Assembly (NCBI RefSeq): GCF_003086895.1
Contig: NZ_CP026004.1
Location: 296,317 to 360,316, forward strand
Length of the DNA stretch: 64,000 nt
Reading direction: 5' to 3'
Source: Stenotrophomonas sp. ESTM1D_MKCIP4_1
GTDB lineage: Bacteria > Pseudomonadota > Gammaproteobacteria > Xanthomonadales > Xanthomonadaceae
Shown here: one piece after another, positions 16,698 through 24,219 of the stretch
Numbering within the stretch: the first letter of the stretch is position 1
How the letters are laid out: every line of letters begins with the position of its first letter
Translations under genes and position numbers: made by a program
The notes under the pieces: model-generated
What the model saw: the letters and a program-made list of their open reading frames with translations, nothing else
What the model was told of the DNA's origin: nothing
Databases searched by the model: none

Positions 16698-17102
16698 TTA
16701 CCCCGCCCGCGCCTGCAGCGCCACGTACTCGGCCAGCCCCCGGCAGGCGAGTATCAACCCTTCGCGCGCGCGATCGCCGATATCCTCTTTTTCCTCGCCA
16801 TCCACGCGTACGCGTTCGGTGGCGTGGTACACCTCCAACAGGGCGACCAGGCCTGCGGCGGTGCGGTCGCGGCGCGCGGCTGCGGTGGCCTGCGCGGGCG
16901 TGTTGACCGGGCCGGACCAGGGCTGGCCGTCGGCGGCATCACCACAGGCGATGTTGTACAGGCAGTTGCGCAGGGTGATGGGTGACGCGGGTTCATTTGC
17001 CGCCGCAAACGCGGCTTCCAGCGGCTGCGCCAGTTCGGGCGGCAACTGCGTGGCGGCGTCGCCCAGCGTGGCAGTCAGGAACGGGTGGCGGGATCTGGAC
17101 AT
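16698..17102 (-). CDS. hypothetical protein preceded by a structured leader
   Basis: This 134-residue, mostly helical, acidic protein is not recognised. It has no signal peptide and no membrane segment. Notable parts are PITLRNCLYNIACGDAADG (about residues 40-58) and EEKEDIGDRAREGLILACRG near the end. The ORF is open further upstream, but ATG 17102 has GAGGA seven bases before it, and the upstream part coincides with a strongly folding RNA region (17103-17334), so that part is treated as leader rather than coding. Translation may be controlled by that leader. Confidence 0.6.
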   Translation of the reverse strand: MSRSRHPFLTATLGDAATQLPPELAQPLEAAFAAANEPASPITLRNCLYNIACGDAADGQPWSGPVNTPAQATAAARRDRTAAGLVALLEVYHATERVRVDGEEKEDIGDRAREGLILACRGLAEYVALQARAG

Positions 17103-17334
17103 GCGGGCATCCTCGGCAGGAACGGAGACGCCACCAGCAAAGGTGGCGGGCGATGCGTGGTTTCCAATCCGGTGCTTGATGAAACCGGCGGGCACGAGGC
17201 CCCCACGCACCGCCCGCCATACAGCCGCAAACGGATTGCCAGCCGACGCCGCCCATGGAGGGACGGCGTCGACTGACAAGCGTACTCACATCAAGCAGCG
17301 GGGTTGGAAGCCCCGGCCATCCTTTGTCGATGGC
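17103..17334 (-). ncRNA. candidate structured leader RNA (cis-regulatory or small RNA)
   Basis: On the minus strand, in the direction of the gene at 17102, the sequence can form these helices in order: a 6-bp hairpin (17316-17334); a 5-bp hairpin with loop CTTCCAA (17299-17315); an 8-bp hairpin (17244-17271); and a long 16-bp stem (17203-17218 with 17145-17160). A 7-bp hairpin with loop TTTGCT (17142-17148 with 17129-17135) follows and shares four bases with the long stem. The only mismatch of the long stem is a G-U wobble on the minus strand but A-C on the plus strand. The loop TTCCAA is complementary to TTGGAA inside the long stem-loop, a possible pseudoknot. Structure is read by eye. Function is inferred. 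Confidence 0.5.
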
Positions 17335-17884
17335 AATTCATCTTGAACACGCAGAGTCGTGACGCACCAATCAATTGTTTGGATGAATCCACGGGTCATC
17401 AGTGGAAAAATGAATGATCGCGATTGGCCCGTTTTGCTCGGCACAAAGGCAAAAACGACAATGCGCGCAAATGCGTTGCTCAACCCCTGACGAAGAACCG
17501 CGCACCGCACCGCCGAGCGCCAGCCCGCACATGCGTTGTTAAGTTGCCTTGCCTGCTGCGCCGCGTCTTGCACACAACCCGCCCCACGCCAAGCAACGAG
17601 CCCGCTGCAGCCCGCGTTTCGGATGCCCGAGGTCGCTGAAAAATCACACTATTCTCAAAATGGAGGACGCCGCCGCGCATGCCGGGCGCGTGTGCGACGC
17701 ACTGCAGGCCCGCCGGCAAGGGCAGAAGCGTCACCCGCCGCCTCGTCGCGCGCGCGGCTGCACGCACGGGAGCCGCTGCTCAGCGGGGCCACGACCGGCA
17801 GGCTGATGGTCCTCACGCCCTCCCATGCGCCTCCCGACGCATACTGCGGCCATCCGCCCCTACGGGCCGCCTCGGGAACCGATC
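17335..17884. other. 550-base intergenic stretch with no supported gene
   Basis: Between the structured leader and the DUF3011 gene I see no convincing ORF, tRNA or repeat. The part at about 17340-17480 is noticeably richer in A and T than its surroundings and probably holds the promoter of the leader RNA on the minus strand. Short ORFs here have atypical composition and no ribosome-binding site. Confidence 0.5.
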
Positions 17885-18646
17885 ATGCGCCACCATGCTG
17901 TTTCCCTTACCGCTGCACTGTTGTGCGCTGCCTTCGCGGCCCCGGCCATGGCCGCCGTGCCTTTCTTCAATGCAAGCTGCCCCGGTGGCCTGGATGTCCA
18001 CGCCGACGCGGGCGGTCCGGTGTACGTGCAGGGGCGCGAAGCATCGCTGAAACGCTTCAACGACCGTTACTTCGAGGCACGCGACGCGCAGAGCGGGGTG
18101 ACCCTGTCGATCACCACCGTTGACGACGGCACGCCGCAGATCAGTTACACCGGCCGTGGCGGCGCCAACGGCATCTGCCAGATCAGCAGCAACGGTGGCC
18201 CGGCCGCACCGGAGCGGCATGACCGCCACCGCGGGGATGACCTGGATGGGGCAACGCTTCCCAGCGAGGTGACCTGCGAATCGACCGACCAGCGCCAGGT
18301 CTCGTGTGACATGGATACGCGCGGCACGGTGGAAGTGGCCCGGCAGATAAGCCGCACCCGCTGCGAACAGGGCCAGAACTGGGGCCTGTCGCGGCATTCG
18401 GTGTGGGTGAACGGTGGCTGCCGCGCGGTGTTCCGCAATACCTCGCGCGCGGCGTATACCGCGCCCAGCGGTGACAAGCTGGGTGCCTGCAACACGCGCA
18501 AGGGTGCGCAGGGCACGCTGGTCACCCAGGTGCCGGTGGGCAGCGATTATCAGGAACTCATTGTCGATTACCCCGATGGCCGCTTCCTGTGCATGCTGCG
18601 CAACACGGGTGAGGTGCAGAGCCTGACGCCGCTGCGCCACCGCTGA
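17885..18646 (+). CDS. exported DUF3011 domain protein
   Basis: A 253-residue protein with a signal peptide (VSLTAALLCAAFAAPAMAA, cleavage near residue 23). Its DUF3011 region contains EVTCESTDQRQVSCDMDTRG and ISRTRCEQGQNWGLSRHSVW, ending in the short motif VNGGCRAVF, with the regularly spaced cysteines of that family. The function of DUF3011 is not known; members are secreted or periplasmic and common in Xanthomonadaceae. The C-terminal part (about 190-253) has two further cysteines. An in-frame ATG at 17825 is less likely because 17885 starts the signal peptide. Confidence 0.75.
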   Translation: MRHHAVSLTAALLCAAFAAPAMAAVPFFNASCPGGLDVHADAGGPVYVQGREASLKRFNDRYFEARDAQSGVTLSITTVDDGTPQISYTGRGGANGICQISSNGGPAAPERHDRHRGDDLDGATLPSEVTCESTDQRQVSCDMDTRGTVEVARQISRTRCEQGQNWGLSRHSVWVNGGCRAVFRNTSRAAYTAPSGDKLGACNTRKGAQGTLVTQVPVGSDYQELIVDYPDGRFLCMLRNTGEVQSLTPLRHR

Positions 18647-18730
18647 GCGTCTTTTCCTGCTGCACCGCCGCGAGTGGTGTCACATCCCGATGGCTAGACT
18701 GGGCTTCTTTTTCGTCTGCAGGAGGCACCC

Positions 18731-19651
18731 ATGGCCCATCCCATTTCCGTCACCCTCATCGGCGTTCCCACCGATGTGGGCGCGGGCCATCGCGGGGCGC
18801 GCCTGGGCCCGGAAGCCCTGCGGGTGGCCGGCCTGCCGGAGGCGCTGGCGGCGCGCGGCGTGGACGTGCGTGACCTGGGCAACCTGGATGGCCCGCGCAA
18901 CCCGTGGACCGCGCCGGTACAGGGTTACCGCCACCTGGACGAGGTGGTGGCCTGGAACCGCGCGCTGATGGAGGCCAGCTACGCCGAACTGCAGGCCGGG
19001 CGCATGCCCATCATGCTGGGTGGCGACCACTGCCTGGGCATCGGTTCGATCACCGCTGTGGCGCGCTGGTGCCGCGAACAGGGCAAGACCCTGCGCGTGC
19101 TGTGGCTGGATGCGCATTCGGATTTCAACACCAGCGATGTCACCCCGTCGGGCAACATCCACGGCATGCCGGTGGCCTGCCTGTGTGGCCTCGGCCCGGA
19201 CGCGCTGACCCAGCTCGGGGGCAGTGCGCCGGCCATCACCCCGGCGCAGATGCACCAGATCGGCATCCGTTCGGTGGACCCGGACGAGAAGCGCCTCATC
19301 AAGACCCACAAGGTCGATGTGTACGACATGCGCTACATCGACGAGAACGGTATGAAGCGCACGGTGGAAGCCGCGCTGGCGGGCATCGACGAAAACACGC
19401 ACGTGCATGTGAGCTTCGATGTGGACTTCCTCGACCCCAGCATTGCCCCCGGCGTGGGCACCACGGTGCCGGGCGGGGTGAACTACCGCGAGGCGCAGCT
19501 GGTGATGGAGATGATTGCCGACAGCGGCCGCATGGGCTCGTTGGACATCGTTGAACTGAACCCGCTGCTGGACAAGCAGAACGCCACCGCCGAGCTGGCC
19601 GTGGACCTGGTGGAAAGCCTGTTCGGCAAGTCCACGCTGATGCGCGACTGA
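18731..19651 (+). CDS. rocF: arginase
   Basis: Arginase hydrolyses L-arginine to ornithine and urea using a binuclear Mn2+ centre in the cytosol. All metal ligands are visible in the 306-residue protein: His100 in MLGGDHCLGIGS, Asp127/His129/Asp131 in WLDAHSDFNT and the two aspartates in SFDVDFLDPS. SGNIHGMP is the arginine-binding loop of true arginases as opposed to agmatinases. AGGAGG stands a few bases before the ATG, and TAGACT at 18693-18698 is a possible -10. No ornithine or urease genes are adjacent. Confidence 0.93.
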   Translation: MAHPISVTLIGVPTDVGAGHRGARLGPEALRVAGLPEALAARGVDVRDLGNLDGPRNPWTAPVQGYRHLDEVVAWNRALMEASYAELQAGRMPIMLGGDHCLGIGSITAVARWCREQGKTLRVLWLDAHSDFNTSDVTPSGNIHGMPVACLCGLGPDALTQLGGSAPAITPAQMHQIGIRSVDPDEKRLIKTHKVDVYDMRYIDENGMKRTVEAALAGIDENTHVHVSFDVDFLDPSIAPGVGTTVPGGVNYREAQLVMEMIADSGRMGSLDIVELNPLLDKQNATAELAVDLVESLFGKSTLMRD

Positions 19652-19802
19652 GGCTGGCGCCCCGCGCCTGAATGGTTTTTACCCCTGTTCACACTCGCTG
19701 CACGCGGCAGACGCCAGATTGCACTTCACGCAAGGCCTTCCCCACGCGGGATGGCCCAGCGCGATGGAAAACCATGTAGTGGCGAACCCCAGGAGAAAAC
19801 CC

Positions 19803-19940
19803 ATGAAGCGTGTCGTTGCCCTGATGCTGTTGTCGATGTTCTCGGTGGCCATGCTGGCTGGCTGCAACACCGTTGCCGGTGCCGGCAAGGATGTGCAGAA
19901 GGCTGGTGAGAAGGTCGAGGATGCCGCCAAGGGCAACTGA
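19803..19940 (+). CDS. entericidin A/B family lipoprotein
   Basis: A 45-residue lipoprotein. Hydrophobic signal VVALMLLSMFSVAMLAGC carries the lipobox LAGC with the lipidated Cys, followed by a short mature part, NTVAGAGKDVQKAGEKVEDA, typical of entericidins. These small membrane lipoproteins act as antidote or toxin in E. coli and are stress-induced. The ATG has GGAG about seven bases upstream, and the gene is followed by a strong terminator, so it is monocistronic. Confidence 0.88.
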   Translation: MKRVVALMLLSMFSVAMLAGCNTVAGAGKDVQKAGEKVEDAAKGN

Positions 19941-19962
19941 GCCCGGGGTGGTACCGAACGAG

Positions 19963-19992
19963 AAAGGCCGGGCCGTGCGCCCGGCCTTTTTT
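19963..19992 (+). terminator. rho-independent terminator after entericidin
   Basis: AAAGGCCGGGC pairs perfectly with GCCCGGCCTTT, followed by TTT. It lies 22 bases after the entericidin stop codon. Confidence 0.93.
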
Positions 19993-20131
19993 GTGCGCAA
20001 TCGCAGGCCTTCGCTAGTGAACCATTCAAGCAGGTGAGCACGCTTTTCATTGCGGGTTGACCGTTGTTCAACAGCCGATGCGCGACGCTGTAGCCACGGT
20101 AAGAACGCCGTTGCAACCAAGGGTTCCAGCA

Positions 20132-20353
20132 ATGAACAAAGACATCATTTCCGGCAAGTGGTCGCAGCTCAAGGGCAAGGCACAGGCCAAGTGGGGCGAT
20201 CTGACCAACGACGATTTCGATGTGGCTGAAGGCAACGCCGAATATCTGGCTGGCCGTCTTCAGGAACGCTACGGTTGGGCCAAGGACCGCGCGGAGAAGG
20301 AAGTGCACGAGTTCTCCGACAGCGTCCGCAAGGATTACCCGGACTTCAAGTAA
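20132..20353 (+). CDS. CsbD-family stress protein
   Basis: A 73-residue hydrophilic protein beginning [20 protein letters not shown] and continuing [19 protein letters not shown], the standard CsbD pattern. CsbD-like proteins are small, abundant, general-stress-induced proteins of unknown biochemical role. Length is typical. An upstream in-frame ATG at 20057 would add a non-conserved extension. It is followed by a strong hairpin terminator. Confidence 0.9.
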   Translation: MNKDIISGKWSQLKGKAQAKWGDLTNDDFDVAEGNAEYLAGRLQERYGWAKDRAEKEVHEFSDSVRKDYPDFK

Positions 20354-20387
20354 GTCCTTTGCGCATCCCCACAGCGTATTCCCCGCC

Positions 20388-20428
20388 GCCCGACGCCCGT
20401 ACCGTGATGGTGCGGGCGTCGGGCTTTT
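20388..20428 (+). terminator. rho-independent terminator between CsbD and the converging gene
   Basis: GCCCGACGCCCG pairs with CGGGCGTCGGGC around a 13-base loop, followed by TTTT. The CsbD gene ends 35 bases upstream and the opposite gene ends at 20433, so it may serve both directions. Confidence 0.88.
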
Positions 20429-20432
20429 CACT

Positions 20433-21233
20433 TCAGCGCGAGGGGGGATCGGGCACGTAGCGGTTGGGAAAGGCCTGCGGTTCGCGCGGCAGGCGCGAGG
20501 GCGCATCGGGCACGATGCCGCGCGCGCGCAGGTTGCGTGCGCTGTCGTAGCGCAGTTCGGTCACAAAGGCCGGGTCCCGGCTGGCGCGGTCGAAGGTGGT
20601 ATCACGTACTTGCGAGGTCTCGCGGTCGCCGTGGCCGGTGCCCAAGGCGGGCGCCTGCGATCGGGCGGCGTAGCCTTCGGCACGCGCACTGCTGTCGGCC
20701 GCCGCGGACGCTTCGGCCATCGGTGCGGGTGACTCTGCCCGGCGCAGAATGGGGCGCGGCTGCGGCCGCCACAGCGTGCGTTCGTTGAATACGGCGATGC
20801 CGATCACGCCCACGTTGTCCGGCCGCCCGGTGCGGCTGGCGTAGCTGCCGCTGGGGCTGCTGAACACGAACTGGGCCACCTCGTCCTGGCTCTTGCGCCA
20901 GCCGGTGATGTCCGCGCGCTGGCCGGGGTTGAGCACGTAGCCGGTCTGCGACGGGGTGGCATCTTCGCCGGAAATGGCATTGATGCCGTCCACCGACAGC
21001 ACCACCAGCACCCGCCGCGGGCTGTCGTTGTATAGGCGCACGGCATAGCGATGGCCGCGTTCGCCGGCCACCCAGCGCTGGCCGTCGGCCGGGTAGCTGC
21101 GTAGTTCGGTGCCGCGGTCACGGTCCACCAGGGTCATGCGTACCGGGCCGTCCTGGGCGACCGGCGGTGGCAGCGGGGCTGGGCGGAAGCCGGCCAGGGG
21201 CAGGATCAGCAGCAGGGGCAGCAGGCGTTTCAT
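20433..21233 (-). CDS. hypothetical exported protein
   Basis: This 266-residue protein is not recognised. It has a signal peptide (LLPLLLILPLAGFRPAPLPPP), a beta-rich N-terminal domain of about 130 residues (from RMTLVDRDRGTELRSY to VGVIGIAVFNE, with WVAGERGHRYAVRLYNDSP suggesting an immunoglobulin-like fold), an Ala/Ser-rich linker and a charged C-terminal tail. The frame extends to 21320, but ATG 21233 begins the signal peptide. It is divergent from trpS and likely periplasmic or surface-exposed. Confidence 0.65.
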   Translation of the reverse strand: MKRLLPLLLILPLAGFRPAPLPPPVAQDGPVRMTLVDRDRGTELRSYPADGQRWVAGERGHRYAVRLYNDSPRRVLVVLSVDGINAISGEDATPSQTGYVLNPGQRADITGWRKSQDEVAQFVFSSPSGSYASRTGRPDNVGVIGIAVFNERTLWRPQPRPILRRAESPAPMAEASAAADSSARAEGYAARSQAPALGTGHGDRETSQVRDTTFDRASRDPAFVTELRYDSARNLRARGIVPDAPSRLPREPQAFPNRYVPDPPSR

Positions 21234-21341
21234 CGGGCGTCTCCAGCGGGGTTGGGTGAACAAACGCGCCGCAGGCCCTGACGGGGTTGGTCGTGGGCAC
21301 GGTAAACTGGCCCCGTTCATCGAAGGTTACCCCACGCAGTC

Positions 21342-22634
21342 ATGACGACCCGAGTCCTTACCGGCATCACCCCCTCTGGCACGCCCCACCTGGGCAATTA
21401 CGTTGGCGCCATCCGTCCGGCGATCGCTGCCAGCCGCGCCCCGGGCATCGAGAGTTTCTTCTTCCTGGCCGACCTGCACAGCCTGATCAAGGCGCAGGAC
21501 CCGCAGCGCACCCAGCGCGCGACCCTGGAGATTGCCGCCAGCTGGCTGGCCTGTGGCCTGGATGCGGAACACGTGTGGTTCTACCGCCAGAGTGATATCC
21601 GCGAAACCACCGAGTTGATGTGGTTCCTGACCGCCATCGCCAGCAAGGGTATCCTCAACCGCGCCCATGCCTACAAGGCGGCGGTGGACAAGAACCGCGA
21701 AGAGGGCGTGGATGAGGACGCGGGCATCAGCGCCGGTCTGTTCATGTACCCGGTGCTGATGGCCGCTGACATCCTCATCTTCAAGGCCAACCAGGTGCCG
21801 GTGGGCCGCGACCAGATCCAGCACATCGAGATGGCACGCGATTTCGCCCAGCGCTTCAACCACGTGTACGGCAAGGAATACTTCCCGCTGCCGGACGTGG
21901 TGATCGACGAACAGGTGGCCACCCTGGCCGGCCTGGACGGCCGCAAGATGAGCAAGAGCTACCACAACACCATTCCGCTGTTCGCCCCGCGCGAAGAGCT
22001 GAAGAAGCTGGTGTTCTCGATCCTCACCGATTCGCGCGCACCGGGCGAACCGAAGGACACCGAAGGTTCGGCGCTGTTCCAGATGTACCAGGCGTTCGCC
22101 ACGCCGGAACAGACGGCAGCATTTGCCAAGGCGTTCGCCGAGGGCATCAGCTGGGGCGATGCCAAGCAGCAGCTGTTCGAGCGCATCGATGGCGAGCTGT
22201 CGCCGCTGCGCGAACGCTACAACGCGCTGATGGCCGAGCCGGAAAAGATTGAAGCGCTGCTCAAGCGTCGCGGCCAGCAGCTGCGCGAAAAGCTGGCGGC
22301 ACCCTTGCTGGAAGAACTGCGCCATGCGGTGGGCCTGCGTGACCTGTCCACGGCCGGTGACATCGCCAGCGAGGATGCCGGCGTGGCCCGCGTGGCACCG
22401 CCGCTGTTCAAGCAGTACCGCGAAAAGGATGGCCGCTTCTACTTCAAGCTGACGGCAGGCGACGGCACGCTGCTGATCCAGAGTGAAGGCTTTGATTCGC
22501 CGCGCGATGCAGGCCAGTTGATCGCGGTGATCAAGCAGGCCGAGCAGGGCGACCAGCTGCAGAGCGAACTGTTCAAGCTGGAAGCTGAAGTGGAGGTCGT
22601 GCTGGCCGCCTTGGCGATGCTGCGTACCGAGTGA
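21342..22634 (+). CDS. trpS: tryptophan--tRNA ligase
   Basis: TrpS charges tRNA-Trp. The class I signatures are present: the HIGH-equivalent HLGN at residues 16-19 and KMSKS at about residue 202 in LDGRKMSKSYHN. The protein has 430 residues, about 90 more than E. coli TrpS. The extra part is a C-terminal domain (from about residue 350) containing FYFKLTAGDGTLLIQSEGFD, which resembles a small DUF1508-like beta fold seen in TrpS of relatives. A TAAACT at 21303-21308 may be the -10 box. Confidence 0.95.
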   Translation: MTTRVLTGITPSGTPHLGNYVGAIRPAIAASRAPGIESFFFLADLHSLIKAQDPQRTQRATLEIAASWLACGLDAEHVWFYRQSDIRETTELMWFLTAIASKGILNRAHAYKAAVDKNREEGVDEDAGISAGLFMYPVLMAADILIFKANQVPVGRDQIQHIEMARDFAQRFNHVYGKEYFPLPDVVIDEQVATLAGLDGRKMSKSYHNTIPLFAPREELKKLVFSILTDSRAPGEPKDTEGSALFQMYQAFATPEQTAAFAKAFAEGISWGDAKQQLFERIDGELSPLRERYNALMAEPEKIEALLKRRGQQLREKLAAPLLEELRHAVGLRDLSTAGDIASEDAGVARVAPPLFKQYREKDGRFYFKLTAGDGTLLIQSEGFDSPRDAGQLIAVIKQAEQGDQLQSELFKLEAEVEVVLAALAMLRTE

Positions 22635-22637
22635 TCG

Positions 22638-22696
22638 GTAGTGCCGGCCGCTGGCCGGCTGCAGCACGGGACATGCCGGCCAGCGGCCGGCACTAC
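22638..22696. repeat. inverted pair of SMAG palindromes after trpS
   Basis: GTAGTGCCGGCCGCTGGCCG at the left and an inverted copy ending CACTAC at the right. The pair begins 3 bases after the trpS stop and could act as a transcription-pausing or mRNA-stabilising hairpin. Confidence 0.9.
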
Positions 22697-22758
22697 CACG
22701 TCTCAGCGCCCATGGCATGATGCCCACGCGCCTCCGGCGCGATGACATGGAGTCTGCA

Positions 22759-23055
22759 ATGGCCTGGTTGTCGCTGCTGCTGTTCCTGCCCTGGTTCCTG
22801 CTGCTGGGCAGCCTGTACTGGTTGTTTCCGCGCCAGCCGCGCACCACGCGGCGGCGCTGGTTCGACACCGCCACCCTCGCACTGGCCTTCGCGTTGAGCA
22901 TCGTGTCGATGCTGTGGGGGCACCACATCGGCCTTGCACAGCCCGGCGCGGGCCCGATCTGGCCGCAGGTGCTGGCGGTGCTGTACGCCTATGGCGCATT
23001 CCTGGCGGTGCTGGTGCTGGCGTTGCTGCTGCGGCCGAAATACCTGGAACGGTAG
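22759..23055 (+). CDS. small membrane protein, hypothetical
   Basis: A 98-residue protein, not recognised, with three hydrophobic segments (about residues 2-22, 38-56 and 68-90) separated by an Arg-rich loop, PRQPRTTRRRW. The predicted topology is an inner-membrane protein. ATG 22759 has GGAG six bases upstream. An ATG at 22747 is also in frame. The TAG stop codon is the TAG of a SMAG repeat that starts at 23052. Confidence 0.65.
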   Translation: MAWLSLLLFLPWFLLLGSLYWLFPRQPRTTRRRWFDTATLALAFALSIVSMLWGHHIGLAQPGAGPIWPQVLAVLYAYGAFLAVLVLALLLRPKYLER

Positions 23056-23120
23056 AGTCGACCGTTGGTCGACTGCTCTTCTGCACGCTTCGCGCGGAGT
23101 CGACTGACAGTCGACTCTAC
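23052..23120. repeat. SMAG dimer of the GTCGAC type
   Basis: GTAGAGTCGACCGTTGGTCG at the left and an inverted partner, GTCGACTGACAGTCGACTCTAC, at the right, 69 bases in all. The same left arm builds the arrays at 25939 and 45121. Confidence 0.9.
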
Positions 23121-23214
23121 CCCCGGCCACCCCGTGTCCTCCGACCAAAGCCGCATCGAACCGGGCCTGCACAGGCGCCTAACATGGGGGTCTGTTCCTG
23201 CCAGGTGCGTGCCG

Positions 23215-24147
23215 ATGACCGCCGATCCCAGCATCCACACCATCGATACCGGTTTCCAGCGTCCCGATTTCGATGCTGCCTACCTCATCGTCGAGAACGG
23301 CCGTGCGGCGTTTGTCGACTGCGGTACCGGCCTGTCGGTGCCGGCCATGCTGCAGGCACTGGCCAACGCCGGGCTGGGCGTGGAGGCTGTGGATTGGCTG
23401 CTGCTGACCCACGTGCATCTGGACCATGCCGGTGGTGCCGGCCTGCTGATGCAGCAGCTGCCCAACGCCAAGGCCGTGCTGCACCCGCGCGGTGCGCCGC
23501 ACATGATCGACCCGACCCGGCTGATTGCCGGTGCCACGGCCGTCTACGGCGCAGAGGAAATCGCCCGCAGCTACGGCCGCATTGAAGCCATTCCCGAGGC
23601 CCGCGTGGTCGTGGCCGAAGACGGCCACCGCATCGACCTGGCTGGCCGCGAACTGCTGCTGCTGCACACGCCCGGCCACGCGCAGCATCACTACTGCGTG
23701 TGGGACGCGCGCAGCCGCAGCTGGTTCACCGGCGATACGTTCGGCATTTCCTACCGCGAGCTGGACAGCGCGCAGGGCGCCTTCATCTTCCCCACCTCCT
23801 CGCCGGTACAGTTCGACCCGGACGCGATGAAGGCCTCGATCCAGCGCATGCTGGGCTACGGCCCGCAGGCGATGTACCTGACCCACTACGGTCGCGTGCA
23901 GCAGGTGGAAAAACTGGCCGATGATCTGTTCGAGCAGATCGACGCGATGGCGGCGATCGGCCGCCAGTGTGACGGGCGCCCGGACCGCCACCGCTGCCTG
24001 CTGGCCGCGCTGCAGGCGCTGTATCTGGAACGTGCGCAGCAACACGGTTGCGTGCTGGACCAGGCGGCGGTGACCGGGGTGCTGGCGATGGACATCGAGC
24101 TCAACGCGCAGGGCCTGGCCTGCTGGCTGGACCGCGCACGACGCTGA
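23215..24147 (+). CDS. metallo-beta-lactamase-fold hydrolase
   Basis: A 310-residue cytosolic protein with the metallo-beta-lactamase metal motif LTHVHLDHAGG (first His at about residue 66), a later His in LLHTPGHAQHHYCVW (about 155-170) and a bridging Asp in SWFTGDTFG (about 175). The C-terminal part, YLTHYGRVQQVEKLADDL, supplies the last His. It resembles the glyoxalase II/YcbL-like and lactonase-like groups more than true beta-lactamases. There is no signal peptide, which argues against an antibiotic-degrading role. TAACAT at 23180-23185 may be the -10 box. Substrate unknown. Confidence 0.82.
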   Translation: MTADPSIHTIDTGFQRPDFDAAYLIVENGRAAFVDCGTGLSVPAMLQALANAGLGVEAVDWLLLTHVHLDHAGGAGLLMQQLPNAKAVLHPRGAPHMIDPTRLIAGATAVYGAEEIARSYGRIEAIPEARVVVAEDGHRIDLAGRELLLLHTPGHAQHHYCVWDARSRSWFTGDTFGISYRELDSAQGAFIFPTSSPVQFDPDAMKASIQRMLGYGPQAMYLTHYGRVQQVEKLADDLFEQIDAMAAIGRQCDGRPDRHRCLLAALQALYLERAQQHGCVLDQAAVTGVLAMDIELNAQGLACWLDRARR

Positions 24148-24219
24148 CCGGGAGGCCTGCGCGGCAGTGTCACGACCACGTTACACTCTGGTGACTCCTC
24201 TTCCTGCCGTGGTATTGCC

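Noticed and set aside
16993..17289. 98-codon minus-strand ORF over the structured leader
   Set aside because: It overlaps a real gene in another frame, its coding content follows the RNA stems, and it has no ribosome-binding site. Interpreted as a translation of the leader RNA.
17286..17573. 95-codon minus-strand ORF
   Set aside because: No start signal, mixed composition, and it crosses the structured leader. No recognisable motif.
23215..24147. Beta-lactamase resistance gene
   Set aside because: Metallo-beta-lactamase fold is present, but there is no signal peptide and the sequence resembles housekeeping hydrolases, so no resistance role is claimed.
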